The notes under the pieces: model-generated
Seen by the model: the letters and a program-made list of their open reading frames with translations, nothing else
Databases searched by the model: none
What the model was told of the DNA's origin: nothing
Translations under genes and position numbers: made by a program
Assembly: GCA_040752115.1 (NCBI GenBank)
Contig: JBFMFB010000020.1
Coordinates: 1 to 45,434 of the forward strand
Length of the DNA: 45,434 nucleotides
Origin: JBFMFB01 sp040752115
GTDB lineage: Bacteria > Pseudomonadota > Gammaproteobacteria > Burkholderiales > Sulfuricellaceae
Direction: 5' to 3'
Part shown: in pieces, positions 30,251-35,691 of the stretch
Position numbering within the stretch: the first letter of the stretch is position 1
Layout of the letters: every line of letters starts with the position of its first letter

Positions 30251-30931
30251 AGCATCTGCATTAGCACGCGCGCTCTCCCCAAATGGGTGTAATGCCTCAG
30301 TTATCTTGACCAGAAATGTATTGACGGTTGTATTCCAGTCTTGAACCAGTTTCGCATTCAGCGATCTCGCATACTGCTTTCCCGGGCCTACTTCATCGGA
30401 CTTGTCGCCGCGATGAACGATATGATGACGGCGTTTCATCATCGCTTCAATCTTCGGTAGATCCCGGTGAACGATCTTTAGATCAACGCCCAGAACGGAC
30501 AGCCAGTAGGAAAGGTCGTTTGCCGAAGTAAAGCTGGTTCTCTCAAGATATGCTGTAAGAGATTCCTCTATGACGTCATCGATGCTCTTTCCGCGATGCT
30601 CGACCAAGCGCCCGAGAAAGAACTTTTCCGGATTACCAGATTGCGTGATGCCAATAAGGGGAATCTTATCCAGCAGCTCTCGCTTATGACGCGGGAACTT
30701 GTGCCGGATAACCGCCCGCATTCCATCTTCCAACGTTGCGTGAATGAAGACCACGGCGGACCTCAGCACATCGATCGTTGAATTGTCGCGCCTTCCTTTC
30801 CGCCCTTCGGTCTCTCGGTGGTAAACATTCACAAGCTGCTCGACTCGAATGTAATTCGTCAGAGCATGTTGCATTATCTCGGCGACCAGAGGAGCGCGAG
30901 GCGCATAGACCATTACCTTGGGAGATCGCAT
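30245..30931 (-). CDS. Cassette gene: HEPN-type protein, RiboL-PSP-like
   Basis: A 228-residue, mostly helical protein with KRRHHIVHRGDKS near residues 166-178. Arg168 and His173 form the R-x4-H motif of HEPN ribonucleases, and the context (RRHxIVHR) resembles the RiboL-PSP-HEPN subfamily. HEPN proteins often act as RNase toxins in toxin-antitoxin and phage-defence systems. No separate antitoxin is obvious; the next cassette downstream encodes a TIR-like protein. Family assignment rests on the motif and helical character, so moderate certainty. Confidence 0.68.
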   Translation of the reverse strand: MRSPKVMVYAPRAPLVAEIMQHALTNYIRVEQLVNVYHRETEGRKGRRDNSTIDVLRSAVVFIHATLEDGMRAVIRHKFPRHKRELLDKIPLIGITQSGNPEKFFLGRLVEHRGKSIDDVIEESLTAYLERTSFTSANDLSYWLSVLGVDLKIVHRDLPKIEAMMKRRHHIVHRGDKSDEVGPGKQYARSLNAKLVQDWNTTVNTFLVKITEALHPFGESARANADAG

Positions 30932-30937
30932 GATGCT

Positions 30938-31036
30938 GGCTAACGTGCTAGGTGAGGGGCCGCCGGAGCGGCGAAGCCGCGAAGGGAACCGAGAAGCGCA
31001 GCTTCTCGGCGGTCCCTCTCGACCGACGGATTAAGC
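30938..31036 (-). other. attC-like site after the two-helix membrane cassette
   Basis: Ninety-nine bases bounded by GGCTAAC (30938-30944) and ATTAAGC (31030-31036, one base off the GTTRRRY core). The internal stem GCCGAGAAGC/GCTTCTCGG and a second GC-rich hairpin fold symmetrically. The upstream gene's TAA lies in the right core. Confidence 0.7.
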
Positions 31037-31504
31037 AGCTTTGGTGCCAACGATTGGTGCTTCATGCTTCGGTGAATAGATGTCAAGAGCCGCGTCTGCT
31101 GCAGCATGCATACGCATACCGAGGAGGATGCCGGAGCTCTCAAAGAACGCGAGTGCCTGCTCCCATTGCTTTGCAGCCATCTTGAGTTGCTGCGGGCAGG
31201 TTTCGTCGTCCTCAATACGGCTCAGGTAGTTTAGGAAATCATCATGTGCATATTGGCGCTTAGGAAAATTGTTAGCCCGCAGCATGGCCAGGTTTCTTTC
31301 AATCATTTTCCTCCTTCCATAGAGGCGCCAAGCGAAAACACTGCCGAGAGTTTCTATGACGCTGAAGAAGAGACGAATAGCAAGCAGAACTCCAAGAGCA
31401 GACCAAAAGCTACCGTCCGAAAGCCTTGCGTAGCCCCATGAGACAAGTACGTAGGGTACCCATGCAAACGACGCCATGATGATCTGAGAGCGAGTGTCAG
31501 TCAT
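31031..31504 (-). CDS. Cassette gene: small two-helix membrane protein of unknown function
   Basis: A 157-residue protein that I do not recognise. Two hydrophobic helices occupy about residues 8-25 and 34-58 (including FWSALGVLLAIRLFFSVIE), followed by a charged cytoplasmic-type region with the segment GRRKMIERNLAMLRANNFP and a helical C-terminal half. The length, strand and flanking attC-like sites mark it as a cassette gene. A membrane-attached partner for neighbouring effectors is conceivable but unsupported. Confidence 0.7.
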   Translation of the reverse strand: MTDTRSQIIMASFAWVPYVLVSWGYARLSDGSFWSALGVLLAIRLFFSVIETLGSVFAWRLYGRRKMIERNLAMLRANNFPKRQYAHDDFLNYLSRIEDDETCPQQLKMAAKQWEQALAFFESSGILLGMRMHAAADAALDIYSPKHEAPIVGTKAA

Positions 31505-31523
31505 GGCGGTACGCCTTTCAGCT

Positions 31524-31587
31524 GCCTAACGTGCCAGCTCAGGGGCGCGCCGCTTGCGGCGCGTCCCACTGGAGCGCCTTGTTGGGC
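31524..31587 (-). other. attC site after the GNAT cassette
   Basis: Sixty-four bases bounded by GCCTAAC (31524-31530) and GTTGGGC (31581-31587), with near-complementary arms GGCGCGCC and a 4-base apical loop. On the minus strand it opens GCCCAACAAGGCGCTCCAG, a very typical attC start. The GNAT reading frame runs into it. Confidence 0.88.
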
Positions 31588-32006
31588 GTGATGTTTTCGA
31601 CGAAGTGAAAGCTTGCCATTGACATGCCTTCACGCTCATAGAAACGATGTGCATCTTTTCTTCGAATACCCGAATCAAGGTGCATTTGCACGCAGCCTTC
31701 CTTTGCTGCGAATTCTCGAAGCCAAGAAAGCAGGCTGGCGCCGAAGCCATTTGATCGGTGAGTGGGCAATGTTACAAGGTCATCAACGTACAGAAAACGA
31801 CCCCATGCTAGGTTTTCACCGACTCGAAATCCTGCGACAGCTACCACGCCATCCGATTGTTCGACAAAGGCAAGTTGATAGCCTGATTTTTCTTGGCTTC
31901 GAACTCTGGATAGAAATTGATCTTCTGCGATGTGGGAACGAAGCTCCCGCATGACGGGATAACAAGCGGCAATCTCAGAATCTGTTGTGGCTATGCGAAT
32001 ATTCAT
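31539..32006 (-). CDS. Cassette gene: GNAT-family N-acetyltransferase
   Basis: A 155-residue acetyltransferase of the Gcn5 superfamily. The acetyl-CoA site is in LPTHRSNGFGASLLSWLREFA, preceded by the core strand GRFLYVDDLVT and followed by AHRFYEREGMS, which closes the fold. The last 14 or so residues (NKALQWDAPQAARP) are encoded by the attC site itself, a common trait of cassette genes. GNAT enzymes are frequent in integron arrays, and some modify antibiotics or toxins; the substrate cannot be read from the sequence. Confidence 0.88.
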   Translation of the reverse strand: MNIRIATTDSEIAACYPVMRELRSHIAEDQFLSRVRSQEKSGYQLAFVEQSDGVVAVAGFRVGENLAWGRFLYVDDLVTLPTHRSNGFGASLLSWLREFAAKEGCVQMHLDSGIRRKDAHRFYEREGMSMASFHFVENITPNKALQWDAPQAARP

Positions 32007-32023
32007 GACGGTTCTATTTTGAC

Positions 32024-32104
32024 GCCCAACGTGGAGGTAAGGGGCTGCGCGCTAGCGCAGTCCCAGCGCAGCGAAGCGGAGCGAACTTGACTGATGGGTT
32101 AGGC
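32024..32104 (-). other. attC site after the zincin-like cassette
   Basis: Eighty-one bases bounded by GCCCAAC (32024-32030) and GTTAGGC (32098-32104), which pair with each other, enclosing a GGCTGCGCG-type stem. The TAA of the upstream gene lies in the GCCTAAC core on the minus strand. Confidence 0.88.
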
Positions 32105-32554
32105 GATATGGATCTCATGTGCGCGGGCATCAACTTCTAGAGGGGAATTTTGGTACCCGAAATCAACGATTTGCTGCAAATAGACGGGCAAGAACCCATC
32201 AATTGCGCCAAGTGTTTCGTATTGATATACATGGCGACACTCATGTGAGATGAGACGCACGTTGTCATGGCCATGAACCAAAAAGATGCTGTATCCCAAG
32301 GTGAGGCCAACCATGTTTGGTCCAAGCAACCCTGTTTCGATAGCAGCCTGTCTAAGCATTGGTTCTTCTGGTTGAGGAAGGCGGTCTACGAGCTTTACCC
32401 GAATTAGCTCCGGACGCTGCACACCTACGCGGCGTGCGACATTTAACAACGGTTCTGGCAGGGCCACACCCAATGAAGCTATATGTTGGGATTGAAATTC
32501 AGCCCACGCAATTGCATGAGGCAGTAGTTGGGGTAACAAATCTCGAAGGTTCAT
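32099..32554 (-). CDS. Cassette gene: HExxH zincin-like protein
   Basis: A 151-residue protein, first gene of the array. It has RLISHECRHVYQYETLG with H104-E105-x-x-H108, the gluzincin-type zinc motif, and a downstream acidic element SPLEVDARAHE that could supply the third ligand at Glu140 or Asp142. This layout resembles DUF4157-like zincin domains. No signal peptide is visible, so it probably works in the cytoplasm. Function is unknown. Confidence 0.75.
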   Translation of the reverse strand: MNLRDLLPQLLPHAIAWAEFQSQHIASLGVALPEPLLNVARRVGVQRPELIRVKLVDRLPQPEEPMLRQAAIETGLLGPNMVGLTLGYSIFLVHGHDNVRLISHECRHVYQYETLGAIDGFLPVYLQQIVDFGYQNSPLEVDARAHEIHIA

Positions 32555-32563
32555 GATGAATTT

Positions 32564-32570
32564 GCCTAAC
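32564..32570 (-). other. Single core site at the head of the cassette array
   Basis: GTTAGGC on the minus strand lies 10 bases before the first cassette ATG. I do not find a partner core upstream, so it could be the remnant of an attI site or of a lost cassette. Confidence 0.55.
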
Positions 32571-32581
32571 GTAAAGTAGCC

Positions 32582-32610
32582 ATCCTATTTGACGCAATAT
32601 ATTGCGTCAA
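32582..32610 (-). promoter_or_regulatory. Palindromic promoter driving the cassette array
   Basis: A perfect 22-bp palindrome (half-site TTGACGCAATA and its complement) occupies 32589-32610. On the minus strand its first six bases TTGACG act as a -35 with TAGGAT (32582-32587) as -10, separated by exactly 17 bases. The promoter points into the first cassette, as a Pc promoter would, and the palindrome covers its -35 and spacer, as an operator would. Confidence 0.6.
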
Positions 32611-32640
32611 AGCGATGGATAAGATTTTTTGACTCATGCA

Positions 32641-32689
32641 TGATTCTATACGAATCAGTGTATTACACATTTTTAGAGCATCCTAAAAA
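32641..32689. promoter_or_regulatory. Two further dyads upstream of the array promoter
   Basis: TGATTC/GAATCA with a 5-base centre (32641-32657) and TTTTTAG/CTAAAAA with a 6-base loop (32670-32689). The second could be a weak bidirectional terminator. The remaining bases up to the DUF1992 stop show no gene I trust. Confidence 0.4.
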
Positions 32690-32770
32690 ATGACCGACCA
32701 ACCATCACTGAAGCTGCTCGATCAAGACCACAGCGCCAAATCCCGCTTTACCCTCCGGCGCCGCCACCGC

Positions 32771-33151
32771 CTACCGCTCTCCCCCCAGCCGCTCCGCCAC
32801 CTTTTCAAAATACTGCGCCTCCAGCGCAAGGTTTTCACCCCCGCGGCTGGCGGCGAGCTTCATGCGCAGGAAGTCCAGGCGAACCAGGGCGCGCGACCGT
32901 TCGCCGGGGTCGGTGGCGGCCAGGAGCAGCGCTTCCACTTCGGCGATTTCCTTGCGCGCCATGACTTCGGGCGGAGCTAAGCCGGCGTTCTTGAGGATGC
33001 GGTAGGCCATGCGCAGTTCGGGTGGCACCATGGAATCGTCGTCAAGCGCTAGCGGTTGGCCGATTCCCGGAAGATCGTCGAACTCGCCGTTCCGAAGCGC
33101 ATCGAGGATACGCTGTTCGGCCACGGCTTCGAATGGCCCCATCGCAGTCAT
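32771..33151 (-). CDS. DUF1992 (DnaJC28-type conserved domain) protein
   Basis: A 126-residue soluble protein. The family hallmark is LPGIGQPLALDDDSMVPPELRMAYRILKNAG near residues 27-57, which matches DUF1992, a domain also found in eukaryotic DNAJC28; function unknown. The start could be the first or the fourth codon (MGPFEAVAEQRI). Its ATG overlaps the stop of the upstream GGDEF-EAL gene by four bases, so the two are coupled. Confidence 0.88.
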   Translation of the reverse strand: MTAMGPFEAVAEQRILDALRNGEFDDLPGIGQPLALDDDSMVPPELRMAYRILKNAGLAPPEVMARKEIAEVEALLLAATDPGERSRALVRLDFLRMKLAASRGGENLALEAQYFEKVAERLGGER

Positions 33152-35484
33152 TCTTCCTCATCCACGACCGGCTTGCCGAAGTGGTATCCCTGGCCGAGAT
33201 CCACCCCCATGTCGCGCAGCATCTGCGCCGTCTGCGCGTCCTCGACCCATTCGGCGACGGTGGTGGCGTTGAATTTCTGCGCCGTGCCGACGATGGTTTC
33301 GACCAGTTGCCGGACGCGCGGATCGTGCTTGACGCGGCTCACCATCCAGCCTTCGATCTTGAGAAAATCCACCGGCAGTTCGGCAAGGAAACGGAACGAG
33401 GAATTGCCGTTGCCGAAATCGTCCAGCGCCAGCCGGAATCCGAAGTCCAGCAAGGGCTGGAGGTTTTTCTTGAGCGCCATGACATCGCCGCCGTGGCGCT
33501 CGGTGATCTCGATGACCACCTGCTTGACGGCGCCCGACCCACCCATGCAGACATGCCGGAATTCGTCGGCCCGCATCAGCAGGGCCTCGACCTGATCGGC
33601 GTTGGCGAGAAACTGCGGCGAGAGGTTGACGAAGCGGACGCAGCCGGCCGTGCTCGGCCGCTTGCGCCCCAGGCAGGCGCAGCGTGACATGGCCTTCATG
33701 GAGATGGCCATGTCCACCGCGGAAATCAGGTGCAGCGCCTCCGCCGCATGGACGAAATCGAACGCCGGCACCAGCCGCCCGTCTTTGGCGCGGATCCGCG
33801 CCAGCGCCTCGTCGGCGACCTCCTCGCCGGTGCGCAGATCGACGATGGGCTGAAAGGCCGGAACCAGCCGCCCCTCCTGGAGGGCACTCTGCACCTGGGT
33901 TCCCTCCCAGATCACGCTGCCCTTGTTGCGGCTCTTGCTGCCTCCCGAGCAGAAAACCTTGTCGCGTCCGCTGTGCTTGGCCTCATATAGCAAGGCATCG
34001 GCCTGGGCCAGCATGGCATCGATCCCATCGTAATTCGGCTCGTAGAGCGCGACTCCCATGCTGATGGTGACCGGCAGCTCCCCTTGACTTACCTTGATCG
34101 GGTTGGCTTTGATCAGTTTCCGCATGCGCTCGGCCGCGGTCACCGCGCCGCGGTGATCGAGGTCATGGAAGCACAGCAGGAATTCCTCCCCGCCCCAGCG
34201 TGCGGCCCAGTCTCCGCCGCGCAGGTTGGCCGCCAGAAGGTCTGCGACATGCTTCAAGGTTTCGTCGCCCACATGGTGGCCATACTGGTCGTTGATCAGC
34301 TTGAAGCGGTCGATGTCGGCAATGGCGAGCGCGAACGTGCCGCTGCTGCGGCGCGCCCGGTTCCATTCCAGCAGCAGCCGGTCTTCGGCGGCGCGGCGGT
34401 TGGACAGGCCGGTGAGATGATCAGCCAGGGCGATGCGGACGATTTCCTGCTCCGCCGCCTTGCGCTCGGTAATATCGTGCTCGATCGCGATGTAATGCGT
34501 GATCGCCCCGCCGCCGTCGGTAACCGGGCCGATGGAGAGGTCAACCCAATAGCGCCACCCTTCCTTGGCATAATTCAGCACCTCGGCGTGCACGTTATGG
34601 CCGGCGGTCAGCCCCTCGCGGATCATGAGCCGGGTTGCCTCGCTGGTTTCCGGCCCCTGCAGGAAATGTGGAGTTTTCCCGATTACATCCTCGACCTTGT
34701 AGCCGGTCAGCTTGGTGAAAGCGGGATTGGCGTAGACGATTTCCTGCCGGTCGTTGGTGATCATGATGACATGATCGGAAACCTCGATGGCCGTCGAAAG
34801 CAGCCGCTGCTGCTGCGCTTCGCTCTCGCTTCGGGTGATGTCCGCCGCAAAGCCGCGCAGTACCTGGCCGCCCTCGTCGGATTCGGGGTAGGCGATGACT
34901 TCCAGCGCAACGACATGTCCGTCGCGGTGCCTGGCCTTGACCGCCACGCGCGGAGCGCCGCCGCCAGCCACGACGGCGCGCACCTGCGCCCAGGCCGCAT
35001 CGTCCAGAATGAGCGAAACGGGCCTTCCGGCAAGATCTTCCGGGGCATACCCCAGGAACCCGGCAAAGCGGCCATCGGTTTCGATCAGCGCACCCTCCGG
35101 CAGCCGCACCGCAAACCGGCCCATCTGCGCCGCTTCCAGGAAATCGTGCTCGTACCTGGCGGCAAGCTGTTTCTCGTGCCGCCCGATGGCCGCCATCAGT
35201 TCGCTCAGGCTGGAACCGACCACCAGCCCGGTCAGCTCGGAAGACAACACCAGCATCCGGTCGAGGTGGCGATGCGCCGCTTCGCCCTCCTTGCGCGCGG
35301 CTGCCGCGACGGCCGCCTGCGCCGCCTGGAGGAATTCCTGGTGCAGCGTCCCGGTTAGCTCCCAGGCCGCGATCAGGGCGGGATTGCCCAGACGGCCGGC
35401 GATTGGCGCTCCCTTCTCGTACCAGCTCCAGTAATCCTCCGCCGGCGCAGGCTGCGCGCCTCCGCCGGCAAGCACCGCAGCCAC
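33148..35484 (-). CDS. GGDEF-EAL cyclic-di-GMP protein with PAS domains and CZB-like N-terminus
   Basis: As written it starts at a GTG and has 778 residues: an N-terminal helical segment weakly like a chemoreceptor zinc-binding (CZB) domain, two PAS domains (about 125-240 and 245-365, the second with YANPAFTKLTGY and a PAC tail), a GGDEF domain with RWGGEEFLL (active type), and an EAL domain with DEALARIRA, VNLSPQF, EITER and DDFGNGNSS. The frame continues upstream for 35 codons to a TAA at 35590-35592. That extension looks coding (NNFHTAFPPLLIELQRHLEY) but contains no ATG, GTG or TTG. The real start is therefore uncertain. It is a soluble sensor enzyme, coupled to the DUF1992 gene. Confidence 0.85.
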   Translation of the reverse strand: MAAVLAGGGAQPAPAEDYWSWYEKGAPIAGRLGNPALIAAWELTGTLHQEFLQAAQAAVAAAARKEGEAAHRHLDRMLVLSSELTGLVVGSSLSELMAAIGRHEKQLAARYEHDFLEAAQMGRFAVRLPEGALIETDGRFAGFLGYAPEDLAGRPVSLILDDAAWAQVRAVVAGGGAPRVAVKARHRDGHVVALEVIAYPESDEGGQVLRGFAADITRSESEAQQQRLLSTAIEVSDHVIMITNDRQEIVYANPAFTKLTGYKVEDVIGKTPHFLQGPETSEATRLMIREGLTAGHNVHAEVLNYAKEGWRYWVDLSIGPVTDGGGAITHYIAIEHDITERKAAEQEIVRIALADHLTGLSNRRAAEDRLLLEWNRARRSSGTFALAIADIDRFKLINDQYGHHVGDETLKHVADLLAANLRGGDWAARWGGEEFLLCFHDLDHRGAVTAAERMRKLIKANPIKVSQGELPVTISMGVALYEPNYDGIDAMLAQADALLYEAKHSGRDKVFCSGGSKSRNKGSVIWEGTQVQSALQEGRLVPAFQPIVDLRTGEEVADEALARIRAKDGRLVPAFDFVHAAEALHLISAVDMAISMKAMSRCACLGRKRPSTAGCVRFVNLSPQFLANADQVEALLMRADEFRHVCMGGSGAVKQVVIEITERHGGDVMALKKNLQPLLDFGFRLALDDFGNGNSSFRFLAELPVDFLKIEGWMVSRVKHDPRVRQLVETIVGTAQKFNATTVAEWVEDAQTAQMLRDMGVDLGQGYHFGKPVVDEEE

Positions 35485-35598
35485 GGCGCTCCTGGCGTAT
35501 TCCAGGTGGCGCTGTAGCTCGATCAGCAGTGGCGGAAAAGCGGTGTGAAAGTTATTGATGATGTCCCCCGGCGCCCTGGATGTCCTGAATTATTTGAG

Positions 35599-35620
35599 AT
35601 ATCGCCAATATTGCCGATAT
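35599..35620. promoter_or_regulatory. Near-perfect 22-bp palindrome upstream of the GGDEF-EAL gene
   Basis: ATATCG and CGATAT flank a central CAATATTG, with one unpaired C on each side. It sits in the 100-base AT-rich stretch between the GGDEF-EAL coding frame and the E2-E3 stop, so it could be an operator for the former. Nothing else is seen in the 35593-35691 gap. Confidence 0.4.
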
Positions 35621-35691
35621 TTCTTATAAATTACCAGAAGTTGCAGCGGGCTTCCGCAGCCGGAGCGTTTGGGAGAGGGCCGCCCGGCGCG

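Larger units (their letters stand above)
29355..32570 (-). mobile_element. Integron-type gene-cassette array without integrase (CALIN-like)
   Basis: Five compact genes, all on the minus strand, each followed by an inverted-repeat site whose ends match the attC core pattern (RYYYAAC and GTTRRRY). The clearest sites are at 32024-32104 and 31524-31587; the one at 30938-31036 is good with one altered core base; those at 30191-30250 and 29355-29401 are degraded. In four of the five genes the stop codon falls inside an attC core, as is usual for cassettes. No tyrosine recombinase of the IntI type is encoded nearby, so this is an orphan array. The sequence is visibly less GC-rich than the flanking core genes. 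Confidence 0.82.

Noticed and set aside
29008..32770. Search for an integron integrase next to the cassette array
   Set aside because: No reading frame on either strand shows tyrosine-recombinase motifs, so the array is called integrase-less within this window.
32690..32980. Plus-strand open frame beginning MTDQPSLKLLDQ
   Set aside because: After about 25 plausible residues it runs antisense through the DUF1992 gene; no family or ribosome site supports it. A truncated gene start is possible but unproven.
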